Assembly: GCA_025716815.1 (NCBI GenBank)
Contig: JAIXMN010000006.1
Coordinates: forward strand, 1,302,001-1,366,000
Reading direction: 5' to 3'
Source: Dichotomocladium elegans
Lineage: Eukaryota > Mucoromycota > Mucoromycetes > Mucorales > Lichtheimiaceae
Length of the DNA: 64,000 bases
In this document: piece after piece, positions 28,090-38,580 of the stretch
Layout: every line of letters begins with the position of its first letter
How positions within the stretch are numbered: the first letter of the stretch is position 1
Notes under the pieces: generated by a model
Database searches by the model: none
What the model was told of the DNA's origin: nothing
Seen by the model: only the letters and a program-made list of their open reading frames with translations
Position numbers and translations under genes: made by a program

Positions 28090-28530
28090 CAATGTTTCAA
28101 TGGTTGCAGTCATCCGTGCCTCACTTTTCAAGAACCTGTTACGTTTTACTTTGCTCTTCACAACCGATCAAAAAATTGCCCAGTAGGATTGAGTTCAGAC
28201 AAATAGACGCATCGATATCCTCGAGACTCGATGTATTTTTGGAGATGGAGGCTTTTTTTTGTACAACATCTATCGCGGCGTATGCGACATTTGCGTTGTC
28301 AAGATTTCAGGGCATCTATTTTTGCCGATCTTGCGATTTCAGAACTGCCTGGGATGCAAGACTTCAATTTTGGAAAACGCTGCAAGTCAAAGGGCATTTC
28401 GTGCAACCTTTCTCTCACCATGGGTTGGGGGGGGCAACGAATTCATTTTTGGAAATGAATGAAAGCTTAATTGAAAGAGCAATGACCCGACGTTACACGT
28501 ACATATACGCTTGAATTATACCCTTTCTCC
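28090..28530 (-). mobile_element. Decayed IS630/Tc1-mariner-like transposon, copy 3 (heavily deleted)
   Basis: The left part (28130-28260) matches the 3' end of the transposase in copies 1 and 2 (shared blocks CTTTGCTCTT, GATTGAGTTCAGA, ATCGATATCCTCGAGACTCGA). The right part (about 28290-28400) matches their 5' flank (TTGCGATTTCAGAACTGCC). The two are joined directly, so nearly the whole transposase is gone, as in an internally deleted non-autonomous derivative. Same orientation as the other copies. Confidence 0.6.
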
Positions 28531-28610
28531 TCGTCCAACAAAGGGCCCTCTTTTGTTTGTTTGGAAAGAAAAAGAGACAGTCTTATTAGTAGATCAGATA
28601 AATACAAAAT

Positions 28611-28633
28611 GATAATAATAATAATAATAATAA
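28611..28633. repeat. (ATA)n trinucleotide repeat
   Basis: Seven to eight tandem ATA units downstream of the membrane-protein gene, in its probable 3' flank. Confidence 0.8.
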
Positions 28634-28728
28634 AAGACAAAACACACATACGCAAAACACAGCGACGAAAAGGATATACGTAGAAGAATGATCAGATGGA
28701 TGCATACGGAACAAAGTTTCTGTGGTTA

Positions 28729-31072
28729 CTATTTGCGCTCAGGCGATTGAGACAGCCAATCGCCCCTGATACGCTCGCGGGAGGCCACCGACGGTTGATT
28801 AGGATAGGTTGAGGTCGTGGTTGTGGTGACATCATCATGATACTCGCTAACATCGTATTCGCTCTGGGCGTCATGGTATTGGGTGTTCGTTGTTGTCGCG
28901 GACGAAGGCAGAGGCGATCCTCGATGATAACTCGAAGGGGTATTGTAACGGTGTGCAGCATACGGATTGTCGGACCGATCTGCGGCTTTTGGCGCTGGGG
29001 AAGGGAACCGAGACTGCTGGCCCGATGTTGGAGTCGTAGGCGATGCTAATCCGCTCGGTCGGGGTGGCTCGACCATCGAAAAAACAACGGCCTGGCTGGT
29101 GTAGGGATCCTCCACAGACACGTTGCGTCGGTAATCAGTCTTGGGTGACGTGGCAGTGGGGGCGACGGTTGACGATACGGATGGCGATGGATAATCGACC
29201 TTAACAGGCGACATGGGTCGCATGAACATGCCCCCATTCTGCTGGCTGGCCTTGGCGATCTCCTGGGGCGATACCGGAGACTGTGGCTGGTACTTTTCAA
29301 TCTCACCGCTCCCGTTAAACCCAGTGTACGAGCTGTTTGTGTGCAAAAAGTTGGTGATTCGCTGACTCATGGGCCGGTTCTGCGTCAGCTCGATATCGTT
29401 CTTCGACAGGAACTCGGACTCTGGGCCCGAGCGGGAAATCCCCGACGCTTGGCCTGAGCTCAGATCACGGCGTGGATGAAAAATCGAGATCTAGCATGAA
29501 ATGAAAACACAAAGAGAAGTAGGTCTGGGCACCGCCATTCTTCGCAAATGAGAATACTAGCACGACTTACAAACAAAAGCCATAAAAATGTGACACACAT
29601 GTTGATATTTGCCACGAGCAAGTCGCACGCAAACTTCGTGGTGTTGATCTTCTTAGCCTCTGTCAGACCATCGGCACAGATGATGACCCAACAGCCTCCA
29701 TAGACAAACAAGTTGACGGTCAGCATAATGTTCATCTCCTTAAAGTACGAGAGTCGGTTCACGATGGCATTGCTGGACGAGTTCTTGCTTCGCCGCGAGT
29801 AGGCAATGATACGCCTGAAGCGGAAATCAGACCGGATACCGAGAAATCCGGTGATCAAGACTGTGTGGGTGTGTGAATGGGGCGTGTTAGGTTGAAGGGA
29901 AGGGGGAACTCCCATAAAAAACGGTAATGCCCAATATTTGTCTCTGACCAATGATAATTGCACTTGCCTTCGCCACCGTATGCCAGTTGGGGTACAATCT
30001 CGGAGAGGTATTCATCATCGCGCCATCGCCACTGGAGGATGGGAAACATGGCGATGCTGAAAACGGCCCTGAAGATAATAATTCATATAACAGCGCGCAT
30101 GTGAGCTAGTTGGATTCCCTCTTCTATCCGCTGCCAGCTGCAGGACACTGTACCAGATGATATAAAACTTGAATTCAAAAGAGCCCATGAAGCTCTTCTT
30201 GGCGACACTGTTCGACAAATAATTCCAGAAGCATTGCATGAGGAAAAATACACTCGTGTGAAAAGCAAACGTGACACACTGAAGATAATCCATTGCCTGT
30301 TGTGTTGCACATCGTGAGACATTCGAGCGTTTGTTGTACATGCCCCTCTCTCTATATGCCTTCGTAGGCAAGGAAAGTAGAGAAACCAGAGAAAATTGTC
30401 CATACCTGAACTGGCTTCTGATGAGACGGATCCCATAGTTTGTAAGGCTTCTGAATGATCTGCCCAGTGGGCATCATGACAAAGCCTTCCGAATATTTGA
30501 TAAATGTCGAATAATAGTCTGTACATGATCGGGGTTGAGAACGCAAATGCTAGAGAGAGAGAGAGAGAGAGCGGGAAGAAAACTTTACCTGCTATGGATT
30601 GTGTCGCCATCATGATGATCATAATGGTTGTGATAACACTTCGCAGCTCGCCCGAAAAGATTTTCGATGGCTTCAGGCATCGGAATCGATCGTTCTTGTA
30701 GATGCTATACACCATATAGATGCTGATGTACACATCAAGAACCGCGCGCTCTGCAGGAACCAATGTTAGTCATATTGTACAGAATAATCAAGAGAGACAA
30801 AGAGACAGATGGACGCCCATGCAGATCGATTTCTGTTTATAGATGATAGGGCGATATGTCAATTCTTACGCAGATACGAGAAATCACTACAGGAAAGGGG
30901 ACGTGGCCGAGGATATGAGAGAGAGCGCGAGAAAAGGTGTTAGCGTTACTATGAATACCGGGTTGAAGCTGCAAGGGGTATGGTTTCATGGGATAAGGTG
31001 GGGGGGGTTCAGGGGGAGGGTAAGGAAAAGTACAAAAAGGACCATCGGGTATCTTTACCTAAGGTGGGTCAT
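28729..31072 (-). CDS. Seven-pass-like membrane protein with long Ser/Pro/Thr-rich tail, 533 aa
   Basis: I do not recognise the family. Eight exons: 31059-31072 (14 nt, MTHL), 30870-30886 (17 nt), 30589-30750, 30406-30518, 30154-30296, 29968-30068, 29571-29860 and 28729-29490; the total closes in frame. About seven hydrophobic segments fall in residues 10-275 (for example VYISIYMVYSIY, SVITTIMIIMMATQ, VTFAFHTSVFFLMQCFW, YIIWAVFSIAMFPIL, VLITGFLGI, MLTVNLFVYGGCWVIICA, NINMCVTFLWLLFISI). They are followed by about 255 hydrophilic residues rich in Ser, Pro, Thr and Tyr. Topology suggests a receptor or transporter with a cytoplasmic regulatory tail, but no diagnostic motif is present. The intron at 29861-29967 has a GC donor. 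The two micro-exons were placed by phase and branch-point context, so the first 11 residues are the least certain part. Confidence 0.75.
30552..30571 (-). repeat. (GA)10 repeat serving as intron pyrimidine tract
   Basis: On the coding (minus) strand this reads (TC)n. It lies inside the intron 30519-30588 of the membrane-protein gene, where it can act as polypyrimidine sequence. Confidence 0.7.
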
Positions 31073-31536
31073 GTCAGCGCAAAGAAGCGCGTGTGGAGTC
31101 AACTGGGGAGGAAGAGACAAAGACAAAAAGAACGAAAAAAAAAGAAGGATTTGATTTCATCTTCGAAGACGTCTTGTGCAACCTTTCTTCAATTCACTTT
31201 TGCTGGACTTCAATCCACTCCCCTCCACACGCACACCCCATCCCGGGTGGGGGGGCGCGGCAATGTCCACCCACCCCCTTATGAAGACTAGCCAGCGCAC
31301 ACGCGCAAGTCTGCCAAATCGGGGGTGGGGGTTGGGGGGGAGAGAAGTCTATCTTGTTTCGACCTCGTTGCTTTTTTGCTGCGTATTGAGGAAAGGAGTT
31401 TAGGCCCTTTTGGGCCATATATGCTCTGTAATGTGTGCGTTGCTACTGCTGCAGCGAAGGACGTACTCAATATAAAACCCTGTCGCCTTTCTTTTTTTTC
31501 TCCCCTTGTTTCCTTTGAAACGTCTTCGTCTCCAAT
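31073..31536. promoter_or_regulatory. Divergent promoter with G-rich tracts and TATA box
   Basis: This 464-bp region separates the minus-strand membrane protein and the plus-strand Cys-rich secreted protein. It contains G-runs on the plus strand at 31247-31260 and, most densely, three runs of five or more G within 31321-31340. A TATA box (ATATAAAACC, 31471-31480) lies about 60 bp before the plus-strand ATG, followed by a T/C-rich leader. Confidence 0.55.
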
Positions 31537-32088
31537 ATGATGCTCTTCTGGACACCTTATTGCTTGATGTCTTTGCTGGCATCCTTAGCCAGGGCCGATG
31601 GGGTTCAGCTGTTAGCAAAGAGGGAAGATAAGCTGCCCTACGATATGCTTCCCAACACAAACTGTGCTGTTCCCGACGTATGCTCCAATATTGGGCAGCT
31701 AGTGAGTTGCCGTTGCAGCAGCCTTCTGACCGTCTGCCTCGACAACGACCGACACTTCTGTTGGGGCTCCACAGATCTCAATCGATCGACGGATTGTCCA
31801 ATCATCCCCGTATCATGTAGCTCCCAGTTCAACGGAACCGCATCCTGCCTTTGCAACCAGGACACTGTGCTCTGCGTCGACAGCTACAACCATTACTGCT
31901 ATGGCACCTATACGGGTCCGACATCCAATGCTTCTGTTGCGCTTCAGCCCATTTCCGCACAGCAAACATCGCCCTCTAATTCACCTCACCCAGCCTCAAG
32001 CAAGGCAGCCGTATTCTACGGCCCACCGCTCCTTGCAGCAGCAGCAGCAGCAGCGGTAGCGATAGGGTCGACAGACTTCTTCTCTTGA
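31537..32088 (+). CDS. Secreted Cys-rich protein with probable GPI anchor, 183 aa
   Basis: Intronless. An N-terminal signal peptide (about 1-21, ending ARADG), two tandem Cys-rich repeats of about 40 residues, a Ser/Thr/Pro-rich spacer and a hydrophobic C-terminal segment (FYGPPLLAAAAAAAVAIG) match the layout of a GPI-anchored fungal wall or plasma-membrane protein. Repeat 1 has CAVPDVCS, SCRCSS, VCLDN and FCWGST. Repeat 2 has CPIIPVSCS, SCLCNQ, LCVDS and YCYGTY, so six cysteines align between the repeats. Possible N-glycosylation sites occur at NGT and NAS. The function is unknown. The TATA box and leader support the start. The two leading Met codons (MM) are both possible starts. Confidence 0.8.
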   Translation: MMLFWTPYCLMSLLASLARADGVQLLAKREDKLPYDMLPNTNCAVPDVCSNIGQLVSCRCSSLLTVCLDNDRHFCWGSTDLNRSTDCPIIPVSCSSQFNGTASCLCNQDTVLCVDSYNHYCYGTYTGPTSNASVALQPISAQQTSPSNSPHPASSKAAVFYGPPLLAAAAAAAVAIGSTDFFS

Positions 32089-32371
32089 TCCTCATCCGTT
32101 TCCTCCCTTCTTTTTCTCGTTTGCCACTGTCATCTTCTCGATGTTGTCCTCCTGCAACCCAGCATCCTAGATCGCTTATGGAGATAATGAAATATGCCGC
32201 AAAAATTTAAGAAGACAAATCCACACACTCCACAATGCTTACTGCGCAATGATTATTATTTTATTCATCTTGATGATATATATATTCAAGAACAAGCCGG
32301 CTCCCTGTAGAAACTGCTGGGTCGTATTTTATTTACAATAGGAATCCCATTTTCTCTCGTTTTCTTGTCTT

Positions 32372-33199
32372 TCATTCGTCCGTCGCCTTTTTCGGCTTCT
32401 TCAGTTGGTGGGGTTCCTCGCTAAGATCATCAAGGAGGTCCTTCTCGAGTTCTGAGCGAACCCTTTTCCGGTTCCTCTCTTCAAAGGCTGTGATCCGGTC
32501 CTGGAGAGGCATTCCATGATGGCGCTTTGCTGCTATCTCGAGACACTTGACTTTTCGCCTGACTTTGTGTGGTGGCCAGAGTTCGATAATCACCTTGCGT
32601 CCCGTCTCCGTCTCGACAGAGCAGAGAGATTCATGGCGGTAAAAGACCTCGGCCGTCCCGACCACGTCTCTGTTCATGTCTTCATAGTAGCTCGACAAGA
32701 GGAGCCAGTGTTCGCGTGTCCAGGGCTCCTCCCCCTTTTTCGATTCCAATGTCGTATCACGCTTGCTGTCCAGATTGGCCAGGCTTTGTGTTCGGCGAGT
32801 GATGGGCGACGCTGCGGTGGTAGTGGGATGGTTGGTATGATGCGGACGGTAATCCAGCGAGGTATATCTCCGTCGCAGCGTGTTTCGCAAATCAGGTGTT
32901 TCATTGCGACGACCGCCGGGGGTGGTCGCCCTCGGCGTGGTCCGATGGGGCGTCAAGATGGGCCGATGCGGCGTCAAGATGGGTCGATGCGGCGTCAAGA
33001 TGGACCGATAAGGCGTTAACCGCGATGGCGTCGTTGGATTGCTGCTGCTGATGCTGCGACGATGGGGTGATGTATAAAGAGAGGGCGATGGGCTCTTTTG
33101 ACATCGCCGCGAAGAAGGAATGGAGAATGGGGTCTTTTTATCTTGCACTCGCGGCGACGGGGGAGATTCATCGCGATGATTGGGAGGTGAGGTCGTCAT
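32372..33199 (-). CDS. Hypothetical basic Ser/Pro-rich protein, 275 aa
   Basis: Single-exon frame. I do not recognise it. The N-terminal 150 residues are disordered, rich in Ser, Pro, Thr and Arg, and contain tandem TPHRPIL units (about residues 72-90), encoded by a tandem DNA repeat at 32940-33010. The C-terminal half has a more regular composition with EEPWTREHWLLLSSYYEDMNRD, a Trp-rich helical stretch reminiscent of a SANT/Myb-like start, then a coiled, charged region ending KKPKKATDE that could be a nuclear localisation signal. The frame remains open upstream to 33484, but the first ATG after a plausible leader is 33199. Convergent with the secreted-protein gene, 283 bp away. Confidence 0.6.
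   Translation of the reverse strand: MTTSPPNHRDESPPSPRVQDKKTPFSIPSSRRCQKSPSPSLYTSPHRRSISSSNPTTPSRLTPYRSILTPHRPILTPHRPILTPHRTTPRATTPGGRRNETPDLRNTLRRRYTSLDYRPHHTNHPTTTAASPITRRTQSLANLDSKRDTTLESKKGEEPWTREHWLLLSSYYEDMNRDVVGTAEVFYRHESLCSVETETGRKVIIELWPPHKVRRKVKCLEIAAKRHHGMPLQDRITAFEERNRKRVRSELEKDLLDDLSEEPHQLKKPKKATDE
32940..33012 (-). repeat. In-frame 21-bp tandem repeat
   Basis: About three near-identical 21-bp units encoding (I)LTPHRP in the hypothetical protein. On the plus strand the units share GGCGTCAAGATGG and GATGCGGCGTC. Confidence 0.75.
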
Positions 33200-33429
33200 G
33201 CTGAAGTGTATTTTAATGAAGAAAAGGAGAATTGATATGCAGTACAAGTGGGGGTTGGTTGGAAAACAATGAAAAAAAAAACGACGCGAATTCATAAAAG
33301 AACCATATACTAAATTTAGTGTGCTCAACAAACAAAATAGGGCATATACACAAAAATGCATTGATAGCATTGAAAGCTGTACAGGAATGAGGAATGGGTC
33401 ATAGATGAGAGAGATGGGTGAAGGAGACG

Positions 33430-33945
33430 TTAGACGATGGATGAATGGAACATGTGCTGTCCGAATTTTTTCGTTGGGTTGCACACTTTCATCGTCTTGT
33501 GGCGAGCTAGAGAGTCCTTTCTGGAGAAGACCTTATAGCAGTCGGTGCAGAGCGTATCCCGCAGACCTCGGATGAAGTAGCAGATCTTGACTTGGCGATC
33601 GTGCAGCTCTTGTAGGTCCGTACTCAATATCTCGGCTGCTACCCATGCACTCATTTCGACAATAGAATCGTCGTGGAATGCGTTTATGGCCGAATGGTTC
33701 TGGACAAGATAATATGCGATGCGTTTGGCCATGAAGAACTCATCGACTTCCTCAAATGCATTGGCGTCCATCCTCCTTTTTTTGTTTTCGCAAGGCCGAT
33801 GAGCGCGGTTGTGAGCAAAGGAGCATTCGCAGGGAGTGGGGCACCTGCAAGGCGAGCATTCTACAGTCGTGTATGTTGAGGCAGACTGGGCAAACGCAGA
33901 GATGTCTGTGTTGGGTGCCATGGAGATGAGAGTCCCGCTTTTCAT
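33430..33945 (-). CDS. Small zinc-finger-like protein, 171 aa
   Basis: Single-exon frame from ATG 33945, or from a second Met at 33921 (MAPNTD). No full family match. Near the C-terminus CTDCYKVFSRKDSLARHKTMKVC has the spacing of a C2H2/C2HC finger (Cys-x2-Cys-x12-His-x5-Cys) with the FSR-x-DSL-x-RH core of DNA-binding fingers. The N-terminus has a second Cys cluster (CSPCRCPTPCEC). Between them is a helical region rich in Glu, Ala and Ile. A single finger makes DNA binding uncertain. The gene lies 230 bp upstream of the previous one in the same direction. Confidence 0.6.
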   Translation of the reverse strand: MKSGTLISMAPNTDISAFAQSASTYTTVECSPCRCPTPCECSFAHNRAHRPCENKKRRMDANAFEEVDEFFMAKRIAYYLVQNHSAINAFHDDSIVEMSAWVAAEILSTDLQELHDRQVKICYFIRGLRDTLCTDCYKVFSRKDSLARHKTMKVCNPTKKFGQHMFHSSIV

Positions 33946-34353
33946 TGAGCTATTACAGTATTTTATACTTTCAGGCGGAATAGCTTATTCCGCAGCAAAA
34001 TTCCTGGGCATTTTGGTGAATAGACGCTTCGATGTCTAGAATATGGAAGAATCAATGGCCACCTTCCATTCTATGGAAAAAACGGATACAAAAACGACGG
34101 TCTGCAGGGCATGTATGTTGAAGTGGAATCCGCCCGAGATCGGTGCCACAATGATCACTGCCGGTTTCTATTGCCATTGTTCTGTTGTTTATCAAACATG
34201 CATCTGCGGGTCATTTCTATTTAAGTCTATTGGCCGAATAAAAGCTCGGTTTGCTCGATGACGACGGCCTTGCATTCCGTGGGGACGAGGAGCGATATTG
34301 ATCCAGGCCATCGCGTTTCCGGTCCATGCGCCAGACGTTCCGATGCTCCGATT
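33946..34353. other. Intergenic region
   Basis: Nothing recognisable. A minus-strand open stretch near 34210-34325, rich in Ser and Arg, has no continuation I can support. Confidence 0.4.
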
Positions 34354-34812
34354 CTAGGCATGTGCCCTATCAAAATGAGGAGAAATAAATACATGGTCCA
34401 TGCGTACTAGCCTTGTTCCGTCCTGTTGGCACAAGCTATGAGCGAGATAATGCTGCTCGGGGACGTCCGATGACAGGATTGTGGTGTTATTGGGGTATAG
34501 CTGAGGCAACACTCTATCTCGGAAGCACCATAATCGGTTAGAAGAAATGATGCCAACGAAAGTTCCACAGAGTATGGTTTTCTTGGCATCTTCGCGACGG
34601 AAGACAAATCTATCTCCTCCCAGCTTTACTGGCCGAGGGCGAGGTGCATGCATCATCCCTCACCTAGTGCACTCGTGTAGACTGGGAAGAAGAACATAAC
34701 ACAGCCTCATTTGCTGCATGGTCTTCGCAGGATTCAACCCGGACAAGTCTTCTGCATTCGCGTAAATGTCATAAAGCGCCTGGAGAGGATCATTTTCTTT
34801 ACGTACGACCAT
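34354..34812 (-). CDS. Possible two-exon hypothetical gene, 134 aa
   Basis: Exons 34664-34812 and 34354-34609 join in frame across a 54-bp intron with GTGAGG donor and TAG acceptor. The product has no family I recognise. It begins MVVRKENDPLQALYDIY and contains a hydrophobic core segment (TILCGTFVGIISSNRLW). There is no clear branch point and the intron is at the short end for this genome, so this is a weak call; it could equally be a decayed gene or chance open frames beside the transposon copy. Confidence 0.3.
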
Positions 34813-35199
34813 AGTGTACAGAGATGTGGAATTAATGAATTTTAGAGATGCAAGAGATGCGTGGCTGAATAGTTTAAGTCATTGGAGGCAATCTATTATT
34901 GACAAGAAGGCCGATCGTATGTCAATTGATGATCTTCAACTTTAATCTGCATTTGGCAATTCCATATATGACGTAATACTCCCATTTCGGCCAATACTCC
35001 TTCCATGCGAACCGCAAAAGGCAAGAGTTGGAGGACAGCTGTGACGCTGTAGCCCTCAACCAGAGTTTGCAATCATCCTTGGCATATATACGAAAGCTTG
35101 TTCCATGTACTAAATGCAAACTTGACCTATTTAGTAGACCCACTGCCTTTTTTAGGATTCCTTCTCCATGGATGAGATGAGCACTATATCTTAATACTT
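34813..35199. other. Intergenic region
   Basis: AT-rich sequence flanking transposon copy 2. No gene or site that I can support. Confidence 0.4.
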
Positions 35200-36905
35200 T
35201 AATTTCAAAATAAATTTCGCAAGGGAGGAAAATATGACGCATATGAAGTAAAATAAAATTCGCACAAAAACATTATCAATGTCCCATTAAAAATAAAATT
35301 TGTCGCATGGATAAAGAAGGCCGGAGACATACCCGTTAATCAACAGAAATTATCAGTCCCCTTCTTACTGTTTAATTTACGCCGAAGGTAGCTAGGTGTA
35401 CCATTGCGATAATAATTGCGGAACAGGGACGACGACGAACCAACGATAACACCAGTTGCAGAATCAACGGAGGAAGTAGACGAAGATAAATGCGGGTGCA
35501 GCCAAACCATGGTCCCACCCAAAGCCCATACCCTCTCCTCTCGAGGCATTGAGTGAGGCTGATATCGTTATCTACAGAGGATCCGGAATATTAGAAGGTT
35601 GCAGAATGGAACAAGTCGGTATGATAGGGTAACCTATTGTCTTTTACTTTGCTCTTGACAACTGACCAAGACTGCTCAGTTGGATCGAGTTCAGGCAAGT
35701 AGGGTGGAAGATAAGCACATCGATATCCTCAGCCTTATGGATAGGTGCATTATTCACTACCAAATAATGGCCCTCCATAGGTTCATACTTACTCATCTCA
35801 TCCATTGTAGCATTAAGAAAGCTGAGATCATGTCCAGTTACTGCTCCTCTGCTCTCAGCTTCAGATTGACCTGCCCTCTTTCTTCTTCTTGGCAGGTGGC
35901 TGTGGGAGTCTCAAGCTACATTTAATGACGCCTGATGCTGGGATTGCTCCCAAGATTGTGGCTGTCTTTCTCTTGTCTTTGGTATTATGACCACTGTGGG
36001 AGTCCTTTTTTTGGACTATGCCATGCTGCGTCTCATACTAATATGGAATCCAGATTCATCAAGGAAAACGCATTTCTTAAAAGTCACTTTCGGTCCTGCC
36101 CCATTTGCGCACACGGTCAAGGTGTTCTTGGATTTTTGCAGCACTATTCCTGTCTACAGGCTGAAACCGAGCTATTTTCAATGACAAGTTGCATTCGCTT
36201 TTCAAAATCAATGAGGCGTCGTTTTAGATACTTTGAAACCCTCAAATCTTTAAAGCAGTTGTTCCATCAGCTGCTCTAGAACAATGGATAGATTCTCGTC
36301 AATGCATTCTAAAATAGAGCTCTTATGCTCTTCATCAAGAATATGCTAATGACCCATTGCTTTAAGTTTCTTAAAGATGCTGTCAGGGTCTTTTTCCTGC
36401 TGAAATGGCCATCGCTGGCTGAACGAACACGGATTGCTAACCGTTTTGCGGCAGCTGATGCACCTACGACCTTCCCAAACATCAGTTTGAAAAATCTGAA
36501 GTTGTCTTTGTCACTGTACGCTGTCCAACTGCACTTGATTCCCGCTTCTTTCATCCGAATGTCTGTATCCTTTCGCTGGTGAATGTGTGGTAGTAAGATC
36601 AGAGTTATCTCTGCAAGATATGCTTCGCAGATATTCAGTGCGAGAACAAACGGATTGCAGAGAGTACACTTCTTCATCAACCAGATAGTCCATAGGTTCA
36701 GGACAGCCACGCTCATCAACGACATGATCTTGGCCATCTTGGTAGACAAATACGTTGCTCATTTCAGAATGTAAAAGTGTATAAAAGAGGAAGAGTCAAA
36801 AGGACGATTTGTCATCGTGGTATTCTGGGCAAAATGCAATTTTATTTTTGTGATCCTGCGACTTCAGAATTGGCAGGAACACGACTTTGATTTGGAAAAT
36901 AGTGT
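35200..36905 (-). mobile_element. Decayed IS630/Tc1-mariner-like transposon, copy 2 (longest)
   Basis: About 1.7 kb. The minus-strand conceptual translation, crossing stops and shifts, gives the order expected for a DDE transposase. First comes an N-terminal region with KEAGIKCSWTAY and a small basic stretch (frame 36309-36749). A linker with 'LRVSK' follows. Next is a central part near 36000 (FSLMNLDSI, compare the family's FxDES-F-I). Last is the DNAPIH block near 35740 (VVNNAPIHKAEDID), followed by LxSIQLSS.LGQ, the decayed 'LNPIEQFW'. The first catalytic Asp region reads as Asn/Leu and DNAPIH reads NNAPIH, so catalytic residues are lost as well as the frame. AT-rich subterminal repeats (AAAATAAAATTCGCA-like) occur near 35205, 35250 and 35290, and inverted near 36840. 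Confidence 0.8.
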
Positions 36906-38580
36906 TATGTTAGCTCAAATTACTTTTGTCTTCATGGGATGTATACGACATTTGTAATGAAGGTCTGCAATTATACAAACGCAAACTCTTATGTGTCCAA
37001 GCAAAAAGTTTCCCCCTCCCGAACTCTTACGTAGCGGTATTGAGTCGAGAAAGACGCGCCAAGTGAGTGTATTCTCACTCCTGGCACAGACCAACGACAG
37101 AGCTATATTTCCAGAACCCAAACGTTCGGATGGGAAGGAAGAACTGATTGTGCATGTTCTCCGGGCTGAAGGTTCTAGTAATTATAGGTGTGGGCACCCA
37201 CTATGGTTAGCGTTTTCTCCATCCGCACTCCACAAGGAATTTGCGATCAGAAATAATGGGGAGGTGAGCAAACGTTTGTCATATAGGCATTTGCTGACGG
37301 CCACGGTGCCATCATTATACACAATGTCTCGCCTCCAAAGAAGTAAGTGCCTCTATAGACCACAGAACACGCTCTCAATGATGTATATATCTGGGTTACA
37401 TCCCAATGCATACATCAGGCGTAAAGAAGGCACTTCTTTCTCATTCCATGCCTCTCGTCCGAATCCCTCTTGTCTTTCCGTCTCTAAAGTAAGATGAAAC
37501 TAATAACTAAGAAACAATTCGGAAATTGTCGCGCATATCCATTCGTCTATTTTGATTGCTTGTCTCTCATACCTAGTTCTCATGGGCCCAAATAAAGATA
37601 CTCCATGTATCTTTAGCCATCATTGATTACCATAAAGATACATAAAGAAACGTATATTTGCGTTCTTCTGTGGATCTGAATACCGGTTTAAAGATGTAAT
37701 TGAGCAGCAAATCCAAGAGGTCTGAAATTTGCTACGGATGTAGCTGTGAAAACAAAAATTACTCGGCATTCGCCTTACCTCGAGACTGACAGCAGTAGCG
37801 AGGATCGCTCTTCGTGTTCACTATATATAACCGAAGCTCCCCATAGAAGCATCAGAACATACTGCTGCAAAACCCAGTGAAAAAAGCCAGAACGTGTAGA
37901 TCGCGGTCGCACCCGCTGAAACAGGATCATCATCGAGGATAAGATCATCCCGCTCCAACATCTTTTACTCAACGACTTACCTCAATAGAGATGGCAGCTA
38001 GCACATGGACAGCAGATCGCTCCTATCTTTGCAATGTAGATCTATTTTCATCTTAAGACCTTGAATCAGACATGTTGAATGACTCTGTTTGAAGCAAAGC
38101 AACATTGCAATAAGCCCCATCGATCTTGCTATTCTTCAATAACTAGCATAGCTGAAATGAAAAAAAAACATTGGTTTACCTTGTGCAACCCTGAACTACT
38201 ACCTGGTCTCAAGCCGTTGCCAGCAGCAGAGAAGGGATTGAGTTGCTATTCGAGATAGATACTCCATCATAACCCTGTTGGCGATGCTTTCGGTACCATG
38301 GACAACTTGGAAGGAGGAGGGGGAAAACGATGACGCATTACACCGTAGTTCTCACCGAACGCTCTCCGCCCACACCGCCCCGTCTTTGGTTCCTCTCCGT
38401 CTCTTTTCTTTATAGTTTGCCTTTTTTTGGGTGCGCTTTGGCTCGCCTTTTCCTTTTCTTCCTGTTCCCTCTTCTCCACCCGTGGTCTATCACTCCACAA
38501 GCGCTGGATAAACACCCCTCTCTTTCTCTTTTTTTCTGAAGACTTTTAGTACACACTACTATTACGCTGAACGAGCGACA
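36906..38580. other. Intergenic region upstream of PP2A B55
   Basis: No supportable gene. An open frame at 36991-37497 (+) has ATG and moderate length, but its composition is irregular and it has no domain. The last 200 bp (38390-38560) are strongly T/C-rich and form the leader of the B55 gene. Confidence 0.45.

Noticed and set aside
32516..33019. Plus-strand frame opposite the Ser/Pro-rich gene
   Set aside because: Antisense shadow of the minus-strand repeat-containing gene.
36991..37497. 168-codon plus-strand frame starting MCPSKKF
   Set aside because: Next to a decayed transposon, with irregular composition and no domain or splice continuation.
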